Assembly (NCBI GenBank): GCA_024280395.1
Contig: JAJRQG010000007.1
Coordinates: 1 to 64,000, forward strand
DNA: 64,000 nucleotides
From: Gammaproteobacteria bacterium
Lineage (GTDB): Bacteria > Pseudomonadota > Gammaproteobacteria > Xanthomonadales > Marinicellaceae
Direction: 5' to 3'
Positions 27,350 through 36,261 of the stretch are shown here, piece by piece (positions within the stretch are counted from its first letter, which is position 1; every line of letters begins with the position of its first letter). Under the pieces are notes generated by a model. The model ran no database searches and was not told the DNA's origin. It worked only from the letters and a program-made list of their open reading frames with translations. The position numbers and the translations under genes are program-made.

Positions 27350-28026
27350 TAATTCACTCGGTAAATCTTGGCCTTTCTTTTGCCTGGCTTCTTGTTAAAA
27401 GGAGGTTTTCCTCGCCAATATTGAATCAATAAATAACCACACAATGGGCCAGCAAGATAGCCCAGTTGATTAATAAAGCTTGCTGCAGAGCCCAACATGC
27501 TAATAAACATAATGCCAGCATAAACCATGACCAAGTATTTGGCTTTGACCGGTATGGGTGGCAGCAACAAATACACTTCGCGATTGGGCCACATCATGCC
27601 GTAGGCCAATAATAAGGCAAAAACCAGTCCAGAAATACCCACCGCAAACATGCTGCCTAAAAGCAGATGCGCCACAGCGGTGGCAACAATACAGCTAATG
27701 GAAAAAATAGCAAACCGTTTTTGTCCCCAATAGTCTTCAATTTGATAGCCGAACAACCAAATGGCAAGAACACTAAATAACAGTTGCGTGAAATCAAAAC
27801 TGACAAAAGCATAAGTCACTATCTGAATGGGATTAAAGCCATTGCCGTACCCTTTAAGAACAAAAAAATAAGGATTAAAGAATTTTCCAATGACATACGC
27901 TGCCATCAATGTGATAACCAAATAACGGGTGATAACAGGCAGTCTTAAAAAATAATAACGCACATGTTCATAGGCTTTTCTGATGTTGTTTTGAATTTCT
28001 TGTTTATTCATTGGGAAAATAATCAT
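27349..28026 (-). CDS. Rhomboid-fold membrane protein lacking the catalytic histidine
   Basis: Up to 225 residues (ATG 28026; ATG 28011 is equally possible) with about six membrane helices. The rhomboid serine motif is kept (VGISGLVFA). Against GlpG-type rhomboids, the helix-2 H-x-x-x-N segment reads TQLLFSV (both His and Asn gone), and the helix-6 A-H-x-x-G segment reads NQLGYLAG (His replaced by Gln). It is therefore probably a pseudoprotease that binds or chaperones membrane partners rather than cutting them. It sits in an overlapping operon with a SixA-like phosphatase and a PLP enzyme. Confidence 0.75.
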   Translation of the reverse strand: MIIFPMNKQEIQNNIRKAYEHVRYYFLRLPVITRYLVITLMAAYVIGKFFNPYFFVLKGYGNGFNPIQIVTYAFVSFDFTQLLFSVLAIWLFGYQIEDYWGQKRFAIFSISCIVATAVAHLLLGSMFAVGISGLVFALLLAYGMMWPNREVYLLLPPIPVKAKYLVMVYAGIMFISMLGSAASFINQLGYLAGPLCGYLLIQYWRGKPPFNKKPGKRKAKIYRVN

Positions 28027-28495
28027 TTAAAGTTGCTGGATAGATAATACCATCGTCGCGAAATTCAAGGGTAATAAAAGCACAATGGGCCGGTTTCATA
28101 TAAACTTCAAAACCACACAGTCTATTCACCAATTGACTAAATGTAGGATTGTGGCCAACAATAACTATATTTTTCGCACTCTGGCCTGCTATTTTGTCTA
28201 ACCATGTACTGGCCATTGTTGAATACAATTCACGGTAATATTGGCAGTTTGATATGTTGTTGAGTTGACAAATAATTTCTGCTGTTTGTTTGGTACGAAT
28301 AGCAGCTGAGGAAATACATAAATCCAAATCCATATTTATAGATTGGCATTTCTGTTTAATGTACTCTGCGGTTTTATTGGATCTTTTGACTCCTTTTGTT
28401 GTTAATTCTCTCTCAAAATCAATGCCCGAACCAAAATCAGCATGTCCATGACGAACAATGAAAATATTTTTTATATTATTTGAGCTGCCACTCAC
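28004..28495 (-). CDS. SixA-like histidine phosphatase
   Basis: 163 residues of the histidine-phosphatase superfamily: N-terminal VRHGHAD (nucleophilic His in RHG), SSAAIRTKQTAE (second Arg) and GHNPTF (second His). SixA removes phosphate from phosphohistidine in phosphorelay proteins; short cytoplasmic members like this are usually called SixA but may act on small molecules. Its start overlaps the HD-like gene by four bases and its end overlaps the rhomboid-like gene. Confidence 0.88.
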   Translation of the reverse strand: MSGSSNNIKNIFIVRHGHADFGSGIDFERELTTKGVKRSNKTAEYIKQKCQSINMDLDLCISSAAIRTKQTAEIICQLNNISNCQYYRELYSTMASTWLDKIAGQSAKNIVIVGHNPTFSQLVNRLCGFEVYMKPAHCAFITLEFRDDGIIYPATLNDYFPNE

Positions 28496-29439
28496 GACAT
28501 TAACTTGATTTGTGACAGGTAATAATCCACAACGGTTTTATTACTTAGCCCTTTATCTAAAGACTTGATTTTTTGTGAGATAAGCTGAATTTTTGGTGAG
28601 TTTTCTTGTTTTTGGAAGTCAAAAGCCAACAACCCTATTCTGGAATTAAAACTTTGTAACTCGAAAAAATACTGCTCTTGCATTTCTCCAAAAAATGTCT
28701 GAGCAGATAATTTGTTTTGAGAAATATTTTGGATTTCATTGTAAACATTAATGCTAGATTGAGCATAATCCGTCAAATCAGCCGCTACATTGGCTGTATC
28801 AATATCACAAGCAAGATAGGCCAATTGTTTATCGCTTTCTTCAAAATAACCTACATTTTTCAACAAATATTTAACCAGATTTCCTTGGTAAATATTTCCC
28901 TCTGTATCTTCCCCTTTACCAAAAGTACTGCCATGTATCATTAACTTCAACAGTTCCCTGTGCTCATTTCTAACTATTCTTTGGCCATCAACTGCATCTA
29001 AAATTCTCACCATTTCTTGAAAACTTGCTTGTTCATTGTCTCCGATAAGAACCGAATCATTATTTTTTTCAGATTGACGCAAATCGTGACCACTCATGAA
29101 CAAAGATAAAAGTGACCAACCATAATCAGTAACCCCTCGGCTTTCTGACATGTTGGAAACAGCAATTAAACGATACAACAAGTCATCTATGTGTTTTTCG
29201 CTGTGATAACTACGTGGGTTTACACTGAGAGTGCCATTTCTTAATGCCATTCGTGCATAAGAAACAATTAAGGCATCAGTAATAACCATTTGCACATCAC
29301 TGTCTTCAACGGTTTCACAAAACCAATCATGCCAAATTGAGAATATTGAATTAAATTGTGGGAGTTTGAAATTCAATAACTCCCATGCCTGATCAACACA
29401 TGAAATCTGTTTCTCTATGCGATCAGGCGGGAAAATCAT
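28492..29439 (-). CDS. HD-like predicted metal-dependent phosphohydrolase
   Basis: 315 residues. Spaced His/Asp residues fit an HD-type metal site: SYHSEKHIDDLL, FMSGHDLR (the HD pair), LMIHGSTFG, and CDIDTANVA. No signal peptide or membrane segment. HD proteins hydrolyse phosphodiesters or nucleotides; the substrate is not evident. It is the first gene of the operon running down to the acetyltransferase, and its last codons overlap the SixA-like start (ATGA-type junction). Confidence 0.65.
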   Translation of the reverse strand: MIFPPDRIEKQISCVDQAWELLNFKLPQFNSIFSIWHDWFCETVEDSDVQMVITDALIVSYARMALRNGTLSVNPRSYHSEKHIDDLLYRLIAVSNMSESRGVTDYGWSLLSLFMSGHDLRQSEKNNDSVLIGDNEQASFQEMVRILDAVDGQRIVRNEHRELLKLMIHGSTFGKGEDTEGNIYQGNLVKYLLKNVGYFEESDKQLAYLACDIDTANVAADLTDYAQSSINVYNEIQNISQNKLSAQTFFGEMQEQYFFELQSFNSRIGLLAFDFQKQENSPKIQLISQKIKSLDKGLSNKTVVDYYLSQIKLMS

Positions 29440-29544
29440 ATTTATTTGACTGTGTAAAATTTAATCATAATGTTACCATTTTACATTCAACAAATGATTA
29501 TGCAAGTAAAATCAATGCCTTACATGGATTTCTTATCTTTGAAT

Positions 29545-30798
29545 CTAACCAAATATAGCTTTTAAGATGAAGAAGAAGACAATAGAAAGTATCGCACCTG
29601 CTGGAATAGTAATGATCCATGAAGCAAAAATACCTCTGACCACAGTTAGATTAATGGCACTAATTCCTTTTGCCATACCGACTCCCAGAACAGCTCCAAC
29701 CAAAGTATGCGTGGTAGAAATAGGCATCCCCGTTGAAGACGCTACAACAATAGTCATCGAAGCGGCCAGTTCTGCGGCAAACCCTCTAGAGGGTGTTAAG
29801 TGTGTTATTTTCTTACCAACAGTCTCCATCACTTTGCGCCCATAAGTGGCTAAACCAATCACAATCCCTATTCCACCAACGACCAATATCCAAGTATCCA
29901 ATGCAGCTTTACCAGTAATCATGCCGCTTTTAGCAGTAGAAACAACTGCAGCTAAAGGACCAACAGCGTTGGCAACATCATTTGAACCATGCGCAAATGC
30001 CAATCCACTTGCGGTAATTACCATCAGTACTGCAAATACTTTTTCAACCGTATGAAAGGTAAATTCTTTCTCTTTTTCTAGGTCTGGTTGAATCTTGGAG
30101 ATGAAAATCGCACCAATTATTGACACAACCACACCAATCAAAGCAGCATAAAGATAAGCTTCATTTGCTGTTATTTGGATGTCTGATACATGTTTCAAGC
30201 CTTTTTTAATGGTTACCAATGTCATAAAAAAAGCTGTTAGGAATATATAAAACGGTACATATCGTTTGGCATTTTTAAGTGGATTATCTGTACGTAATAT
30301 TAATACGTGAACACTCTGGAACAACAAGAAAGCAATAACACCTGAAGTCAATGGAGATATCACCCAACTCATCACAATACTTCCAACTTTGCTCCAGTTA
30401 ACAGCATCCATACCAATGCCTACAGCTGCAAATCCCACAACAGCACCCACAATTGAGTGTGTTGTTGAAACTGGCCAACCTTTTTTAGAGGCTATCAACA
30501 ACCAAATTCCTGCAGCCAGCAACGATGCCAACATACCAAAGATCAATAGCTCTGGATTCCCTTGAATAGCTTGTGGATCAACAATACCTTTTCTTATGGT
30601 TGATGTTACTTCTCCACCTGCTAAAATCGCTCCACTGAATTCAAATATAGCGGCAATAATAATTGCAGTCTTAACGGTAATGGCCTTTGAACCAACCGAG
30701 GTTGCCATGGCATTGGCTACATCATTGGCACCAATTCCCCAGGCCATAAATAGGCCAAACACGCCGGCAAGCGTGATATAAATAGTTTGATATTCCAC
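29545..30798 (-). CDS. Low-affinity inorganic phosphate transporter Pit
   Basis: 417 residues with about 10 membrane segments and the two inverted PHO4 signatures, GIGANDVANAMATSVGS near the N-terminus and AHGSNDVANAVGPLAAV in the second half. It carries out metal-phosphate/proton symport across the inner membrane, constitutive at high phosphate in model species. It follows the DUF47 gene by 12 bases, the standard partner arrangement. With the Pst system at 41-45 kb the window encodes both low- and high-affinity phosphate uptake. Confidence 0.95.
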   Translation of the reverse strand: MEYQTIYITLAGVFGLFMAWGIGANDVANAMATSVGSKAITVKTAIIIAAIFEFSGAILAGGEVTSTIRKGIVDPQAIQGNPELLIFGMLASLLAAGIWLLIASKKGWPVSTTHSIVGAVVGFAAVGIGMDAVNWSKVGSIVMSWVISPLTSGVIAFLLFQSVHVLILRTDNPLKNAKRYVPFYIFLTAFFMTLVTIKKGLKHVSDIQITANEAYLYAALIGVVVSIIGAIFISKIQPDLEKEKEFTFHTVEKVFAVLMVITASGLAFAHGSNDVANAVGPLAAVVSTAKSGMITGKAALDTWILVVGGIGIVIGLATYGRKVMETVGKKITHLTPSRGFAAELAASMTIVVASSTGMPISTTHTLVGAVLGVGMAKGISAINLTVVRGIFASWIITIPAGAILSIVFFFILKAIFG

Positions 30799-30810
30799 TG
30801 TAACTTCCCC

Positions 30811-31488
30811 TTATTTTGCTAACAATAGTTCTAAACGACGGCCAACACGCTCAGCCATATCTGCAATTCCACCCACTTTATCTATCAGCTTGTACAAAAA
30901 CATAACATCAACTGGGGGCATTTCCTTTTCAATTTTAAACAAGTCTTCTTGTAAAGCGCTTTGTTTTAAATCGGTTTTGGTTTCAATTTTGTCTAAGTTA
31001 TCAATCAAATCTTGAACCAGCTTAACCTCAGCACCACGAAAACCTGTCTCATACAATTCATCCAATTCATTCACTGATTTCTTAGCAAACTTACTTGCAT
31101 CAACACACAAGTTAACAAAGACCATAAATTCTTCAAACATTACTGCTGGAATTTGAATTTTGCGCTGTTTTATCATGCCCGAAATACTTTTTGTGATATT
31201 GGCAATTTTGTCTTGAACTAAAACTAGCTCTAGTAAGTCTTGTCTTGGCACAGGCATAAACAAACTTTTAGGTAGATTTGAACGAATCTCCATTTTAATT
31301 TTGTCTGCATCGTGCTCTAAATTTCTTATTCTCTCATTTACAGCTTCAACCTTGTCCCAGTCATTCAGGTTTGCCGCTTCAAAAATTGATGGTAAAAGTG
31401 CAGAACAATCATAGGCTACAGCTATGTGGTCTTGGATAGGATGTACTGGAGATTTACCCAGCATTTCTGAAATAATATTTTTAACCAT
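30811..31488 (-). CDS. DUF47 (TIGR00153) PhoU-like Pit accessory protein
   Basis: 225 residues from ATG 31488, which has GAGAA at good distance and gives the usual family length; the longer frame to 31542 has no such support. All-alpha PhoU-like fold: RIRNLEHDADKIKMEIRSNL, PVPRQDLLELVLVQDKIAN (metal-site type EHDAD and D-x-x-x-N) and a C-terminal IADMAERVGRRLELLL. Such proteins bind and are thought to regulate the cognate Pit transporter. Cotranscribed with pit; a Pho-box-like sequence lies about 110 bases upstream. Confidence 0.92.
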   Translation of the reverse strand: MVKNIISEMLGKSPVHPIQDHIAVAYDCSALLPSIFEAANLNDWDKVEAVNERIRNLEHDADKIKMEIRSNLPKSLFMPVPRQDLLELVLVQDKIANITKSISGMIKQRKIQIPAVMFEEFMVFVNLCVDASKFAKKSVNELDELYETGFRGAEVKLVQDLIDNLDKIETKTDLKQSALQEDLFKIEKEMPPVDVMFLYKLIDKVGGIADMAERVGRRLELLLAK

Positions 31489-31597
31489 TGAATTTCTCAG
31501 ATTTGTAAAATGGATATGATACCGTATTTTTTTAAACAGCACAGAGTAAAATAAAACTCTTTCAAAAAAATCTTATAATTTTATGTTTATGACACAA

Positions 31598-31616
31598 TTG
31601 TCATAAAACTGTCACA
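31598..31616 (+). promoter_or_regulatory. PhoB box-like direct repeat upstream of DUF47-pit
   Basis: TTGTCATAAAACTGTCACA contains two TGTCA units (31599 and 31610) exactly 11 bases apart, the spacing of Pho boxes. It reads on the plus strand, opposite to DUF47-pit. An inverted half-site TTTATGACA (31586-31594) faces the operon. Binding is likely; the regulatory sign (repression or weak activation of pit) is open. Confidence 0.7.
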
Positions 31617-31649
31617 TAAACCCAATGAAATAATGCCAATATTTGATTT

Positions 31650-34600
31650 TCAACCCTCAAAACTGCTATTGAATATTACCCCGAGACTATTAGCACAAGA
31701 TTGAATCTTGATATCATCGATATCCCATCCATCAAATCCGACCGCTGTATCCGTCACTAGACGAAAACGAATTACAACGTCTTGATTTGCATAATCATCG
31801 AGATTAATAATTGACTCAATATAGGCTTGAGGATTACCACACCAAGCATTTTGACCGGCCAAAAGACTACTTGATTGTAGAGAGCCATCGTAAGGGTCAG
31901 TTAACAACTTCTCACTGGCAACAGGAACGAAGGAAAGGCCCCCGTCGGTTGAAATTTCTAATAATCCGCCATCCCAACAAGCTACTTCAGCGTTCGCTTC
32001 CATATCTTGTGCGTTATTAAAGTGCAGTGTCAGCGTATTGTTGCCAGCGGGCAGGTAAATGGTTGGAGATGTCAGCACTGTATCTGATTGACGTGACACA
32101 TCAGGTATACGCCAATGTTGAATGCCTGTATCTGGGTTGATATTGGAAAGAAGCCAGTTGTTGCTTCCTACAATAGCAGTTGAACTCCACCCTTGGGCCC
32201 CATTTTCGAAATCATAATTAACCAATATCGTAGCGCTCATGCCTGTTTCGCACTGGCCAGGCAAAGGGGCTGAAACAAAAATCCTTGTCAGTGATATGTT
32301 TCCACTGCCACAGATATTTTGAGTGGTTACCCGCCAATAGTAATTAGTTTCTGGCAATAAAGAAAGGCTTGAAACATAGCTTGATGCATGGGTGATTTGA
32401 GACTCTACAATAGTATTAAATGCAGGATCCGTGGACAATTCAAATAAATAGGATGAACTTCGTTGAACTGCCTGCCATTTAAAAGTCCGTGAAATTGTCG
32501 ATACCCGCGAAACATTGGTACCAGGCATAGTTAATTGTGTAGGCTGGGGAACCCCATCAACAACTGTCAAGTTTAAAGCAGTTGTAGAAACCAAACTGGC
32601 ATCCAGACTATCTGTAGCAATGACGGTCATTGAATAATTGTTTTCAGCAACATTATTAGTTAAATTTGATATCAATACCTGGCTGGAATCAACTGGGTTA
32701 ATAACTGGATTGATAGAAAAATCACAAGAGGCGGATGTTGGACATCCCAATACAGATAAATTTGTTGTTGCTGTGAAGCTCCCTGTTAAGTTTAAATCAA
32801 AAGTGGCCTGATTATTTACAGTACACACCGATTGAGTTGGATTATTGACAACTACAGCAACACAATCAGGGAAATTAAATGCACCAATTCTTGTATTCCA
32901 GCTGTTATTCCCTGTCGTTTGTATGTATTGCGCAGACATCCAAAACCGGCAATCATCAACTGGATCAACATTCATAGACGAGTAATCTCCCCATCTAAAA
33001 GTAGAGGTTTGTACTCCTGTTGCTTCCATTAATGTGGATTCGTTGCGCATTTGACCCAAGGGTTCATTTACTCGCCGAGATGTAAATCGAATACCCGGAT
33101 TGACATTATTGGCACCCCCCAGAACATTGTAAACCATACCAATGTCACCTTGTCCATTCATGGCAATACTTGACATCCACCTGTGGCTATCATCTGGAGC
33201 ATAACTGCCTTGCTGCTGTAAGTACCATTGCCCTGATCCACTTCTTCGCATTTCAAACCATCGTGGTGCTGCATGGTCACCGGCTTGGTCACCATCCGCC
33301 AATGTATCTATTGCCCAACTTCCCAATAAACTTTCATGGGTGCCAAAATTTCGATAGACAAACCGTTGCATTGGCCACCATGAGCCTGAATCGATTTTTG
33401 TTGTGGTTCCTAATTGCGGCAAACAACTGCGTGAAAACAATCCACATACAGTCCAATTAAATTCAGCTATTTCGGGTGGTTGAAAACTTTTAATAAGGTT
33501 AAAGCTAGACTGAGATGGCACATCCCAGTTGACCTTAAATTCATACAAATCTATGGAGTCCGCCAATGGAGGAGGATCTGAAAAGTAACTTTCACCCGCA
33601 TCAATCATGGTATAAAACAAGCCGCCTGAACCCGTAGAGGGGATCAAACTTCCGTCACTGTCTGCAGGCAATAAAAAGTTGGCATAACCTTGGAAAAACT
33701 GCGCCGGACGCGCTGGCAACCCAGAAAGAAGAGATAATCTATCTATTGCATATACGTCATAACCATTGGGTGCACCTGAATTTGTACCCATAAAATAAGC
33801 ATTGTTTTGAGTATCTGGCCACACCCCAAGTTTGTAATAATCAGGATGTCTTTGCGTCATTAATTCATAGAGATAATATGTCCCCAAAGGATCGGAGCTA
33901 GTGGAAATTGCAAAACATACACTCTGTGCACCGTTAATGGCAAATTGACTCAGCAGAAACCTGTCGGCTTGTTGGTCGTACAAAACAATGGCATCCCCGT
34001 TGTTGTGTTCTTCACAATTCCCACCAAAACCTTGCCACAAAGAGTTGGTAGCAAACGGACCCGCCAACATGCTTCCCTGCTTATCAAAGACCGCAAATGC
34101 CAAATTTACCATTTGCACATAATGGTTAATTCCTACTGCACCAGATACATCTGCTGGCGAGCTTTGCCCCAATTTATTTATGCCTTCAAAATTGACAGAA
34201 GTCGCCGGAGTATTGTCTATCAGTATGCGGTTTATTTTTGATGCTAACGCTAGTTCATCTTTGTTACCGTTTCGGTTCTGGGTTCCATACCTTCTGCCTT
34301 TTTTATCGAATGCTATCTGCTGTTGTTTTTCAAACACTTCTTGAGTCGATTGTGAAGACTGTTTTACACGGGATAAACCAGATACTGGCAGACTGAGAAT
34401 GGGGCCTTTTATGGGCAAAATAAAGGCATTGTTTTTTCTGGTATTTGTCTTTGTTGACAACATGGGTTCGAGAACTGATGACTGAATAGCAAATGTGGCC
34501 GAATTGTGATTAGCTTCCTTTATCGAATTCATTGATGGACTCATTGAAAGAGTACTTGAAGATTGTTCAGCCTTTGCAGTTTTGATTTTAATTAAGGGAA

Positions 34601-34901
34601 AATAAACTTGATTATTAACTTTAATCTCTAAATTAAATTCGCCATGCGTTTGGCTGATTTTTGAAATCACATTAGGATTATTTCCACCGATTCTTAAATT
34701 AATCACCCCCTTCTTGATAACAGTATTAGAAAACAACTCTTTAAATATTTCTTTGTTCTCATTATCAATCAACCTGATCGCAATTGAAAACTCTCCATCT
34801 AAATTATTTTTATTTACATCATGAATCAATCCTGAATATTCAATGTGGGCTTGAACTTGAAAGTAAATAAGCTGCAAGATGAGAAACAAAAAAAACCGCA
34901 T
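31650..34901 (-). CDS. Large secreted multidomain protein, function unknown
   Basis: 1083 residues with a signal peptide (about 1-18, ending VQA). The N-terminal 110 residues look like a beta-sandwich (GEFSIAIRLID). A long central region (about 220-690) has propeller-like sequence including AVGINHYVQMVN and DRFLLSQFAI. About 700-880 look like Ig/fibronectin modules, and about 890-1070 a jellyroll ending GFDGWDIDDIKI, common in secreted gammaproteobacterial proteins. The last residues are IFNSSFEG. No catalytic motif. Likely surface-associated or secreted. Single gene with its own ribosome site (GGAAGATGG overlaps the ATG weakly). Confidence 0.75.
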   Translation of the reverse strand: MRFFLFLILQLIYFQVQAHIEYSGLIHDVNKNNLDGEFSIAIRLIDNENKEIFKELFSNTVIKKGVINLRIGGNNPNVISKISQTHGEFNLEIKVNNQVYFPLIKIKTAKAEQSSSTLSMSPSMNSIKEANHNSATFAIQSSVLEPMLSTKTNTRKNNAFILPIKGPILSLPVSGLSRVKQSSQSTQEVFEKQQQIAFDKKGRRYGTQNRNGNKDELALASKINRILIDNTPATSVNFEGINKLGQSSPADVSGAVGINHYVQMVNLAFAVFDKQGSMLAGPFATNSLWQGFGGNCEEHNNGDAIVLYDQQADRFLLSQFAINGAQSVCFAISTSSDPLGTYYLYELMTQRHPDYYKLGVWPDTQNNAYFMGTNSGAPNGYDVYAIDRLSLLSGLPARPAQFFQGYANFLLPADSDGSLIPSTGSGGLFYTMIDAGESYFSDPPPLADSIDLYEFKVNWDVPSQSSFNLIKSFQPPEIAEFNWTVCGLFSRSCLPQLGTTTKIDSGSWWPMQRFVYRNFGTHESLLGSWAIDTLADGDQAGDHAAPRWFEMRRSGSGQWYLQQQGSYAPDDSHRWMSSIAMNGQGDIGMVYNVLGGANNVNPGIRFTSRRVNEPLGQMRNESTLMEATGVQTSTFRWGDYSSMNVDPVDDCRFWMSAQYIQTTGNNSWNTRIGAFNFPDCVAVVVNNPTQSVCTVNNQATFDLNLTGSFTATTNLSVLGCPTSASCDFSINPVINPVDSSQVLISNLTNNVAENNYSMTVIATDSLDASLVSTTALNLTVVDGVPQPTQLTMPGTNVSRVSTISRTFKWQAVQRSSSYLFELSTDPAFNTIVESQITHASSYVSSLSLLPETNYYWRVTTQNICGSGNISLTRIFVSAPLPGQCETGMSATILVNYDFENGAQGWSSTAIVGSNNWLLSNINPDTGIQHWRIPDVSRQSDTVLTSPTIYLPAGNNTLTLHFNNAQDMEANAEVACWDGGLLEISTDGGLSFVPVASEKLLTDPYDGSLQSSSLLAGQNAWCGNPQAYIESIINLDDYANQDVVIRFRLVTDTAVGFDGWDIDDIKIQSCANSLGVIFNSSFEG

Positions 34902-34943
34902 GATTATCCATCTTCCTTGCTATTCATCACATTGCCTCCTCTC

Positions 34944-35516
34944 TCACATAAACCATTTGTCAGGCAGGTCTGGAGCTTGGTAGGATTTCAGATATTCAAT
35001 GGTATCAGCAGCGGTTTCACTGACATGATAGAGTACACGGTATTGCTCTTTGGCAAATTGTTCAGCATAAATGTGTTCAAACATATCCAGTAACTTGTCG
35101 TAATAACCACGGATATTTAAAAACACGATAGGTTTATTGTGATACCCCAATTGTTTTAAGGTTAAAACTTCAAACATTTCTTCAAAAGTACCAAATCCAC
35201 CAGGCAAACCGACAAACCCATCGGCTCTTTCATCCATCAAGGCTTTGCGTTCACGCATACCTTTGGTAATCACCAATTCATCATCAATGTCATGTACCAC
35301 ATTCTCTAGGTTCAGGGCTTCAGGGATAACACCAAATGTTTTTCCACCATTGGCTTTTACACTTCTGGCGACTTCTCCCATTAAGCCCACAACACCGCCA
35401 CCATACACCAATTCATATCCACTATTTGCCATTAATTGACCCAATTGGTTGGCGGAATTGAAATAATCTTGATGGATAACATCACTTGAAGAACAGTAAA
35501 CAGCTATGGCTTTCAT
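34944..35516 (-). CDS. LOG family protein (cytokinin-type phosphoribohydrolase)
   Basis: 190 residues of the TIGR00730 family. The Rossmann-like fold has GGGVVGLMGEVA and the diagnostic PGGFGTFEEMFEVLT (PGGxGTxxE). Members hydrolyse N6-modified or plain nucleoside 5'-monophosphates to free base and ribose 5-phosphate. Normal length, intact. No operon partner; it lies between the large secreted protein gene and the rhodanese gene, all on the minus strand. Confidence 0.93.
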   Translation of the reverse strand: MKAIAVYCSSSDVIHQDYFNSANQLGQLMANSGYELVYGGGVVGLMGEVARSVKANGGKTFGVIPEALNLENVVHDIDDELVITKGMRERKALMDERADGFVGLPGGFGTFEEMFEVLTLKQLGYHNKPIVFLNIRGYYDKLLDMFEHIYAEQFAKEQYRVLYHVSETAADTIEYLKSYQAPDLPDKWFM

Positions 35517-35590
35517 CTTTTACTCAAATATCTTAATAATCAGATTATAGAGCTTTCACAGAAAATAAAACAGAACAATCTAAGCTCTGT

Positions 35591-36178
35591 CTAAAATTCC
35601 ATGTACATTTTTTCTTCATCTAACTTTTTACTCCAAGGAAGGTTGGATTTTTTCCAACCTTTGAGGCTTTGATTTGTAGGGTTGTTTTTATCAACAGGAT
35701 TGGTTCCTTCAAAACCGTCAACAATACTATATATTTGTTTATAACCTACTTGTGCCAATAAGTTTGTCGCGCCAGAACTGCGGTTTCCCGAGCGGCATAT
35801 CAAGATGACTGTTGAATCTTTATTCAAACCATGTTCAGCGATGTATTCATTAAAATAAGGTAAAAAATTACTATTGGGAAACAATTTGAAATTGTGTTTC
35901 TTCTCGTCCCATTCATCCCAGTCACCGACTGTCATATAAGGAATATTCGCATCAACTCCTGTCGCCATACCCAAAAAAGCAACCTCTGCACGGGTTCTTA
36001 CATCAATAAAAACAATGCCTTGATTTTCGTTGAGCATTTTATATGCTTCATTAGCGGTCAAATACAAACCCAATGTTGTTTGTTTTTGTGTTTGGCTTGG
36101 TTCAATTGCAGCTGTTACTTGGTGATCAATACAAAGTAATGCGATTATCTGTATAAATATTAATATTCGGAAATTCAT
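35591..36178 (-). CDS. Exported rhodanese-domain sulfurtransferase
   Basis: 195 residues with a signal peptide (about 1-23, ending TAA). One rhodanese domain with strand IVFIDVRTRAEV and the active-site loop CRSGNRS (nucleophile Cys), plus the C-terminal GFEGTNP and WKKSNLPWS, a pattern seen in periplasmic rhodaneses. It would carry sulfane sulfur in the periplasm. It lies downstream of the dsrE-porin pair but behind a terminator (36203-36243), so it is expressed by read-through or its own promoter. Confidence 0.9.
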   Translation of the reverse strand: MNFRILIFIQIIALLCIDHQVTAAIEPSQTQKQTTLGLYLTANEAYKMLNENQGIVFIDVRTRAEVAFLGMATGVDANIPYMTVGDWDEWDEKKHNFKLFPNSNFLPYFNEYIAEHGLNKDSTVILICRSGNRSSGATNLLAQVGYKQIYSIVDGFEGTNPVDKNNPTNQSLKGWKKSNLPWSKKLDEEKMYMEF

Positions 36179-36202
36179 GGTTTCTATCTGATGTTGTGAT
36201 CA

Positions 36203-36243
36203 TAAAAAATAAAGCCTGTCATTGTTAATCATAACAGGCTTTA
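36203..36243 (-). terminator. Rho-independent terminator after the porin gene
   Basis: On the minus strand AAAGCCTGT (36242-36234) pairs with ACAGGCTTT (36219-36211), followed by ATTTTTT. It separates the porin from the rhodanese gene. Confidence 0.88.
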
Positions 36244-36261
36244 TTCATAGAGCAATCTTCT

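Noticed and set aside
29567-30781. Plus-strand open frames opposite the Pit gene
   Set aside because: Antisense to an intact PHO4 transporter, with compositional bias of membrane-gene shadows and no ribosome sites.
30811-31542. Longer start of the DUF47 gene at 31542
   Set aside because: The extra 18 residues have no family match; ATG 31488 has a ribosome site and gives the normal length.
36179-36261. A copy of the ECF promoter element before the rhodanese
   Set aside because: AACATC is present near the ATG, but no GGAATAAA lies at the required distance; the region is mostly terminator.
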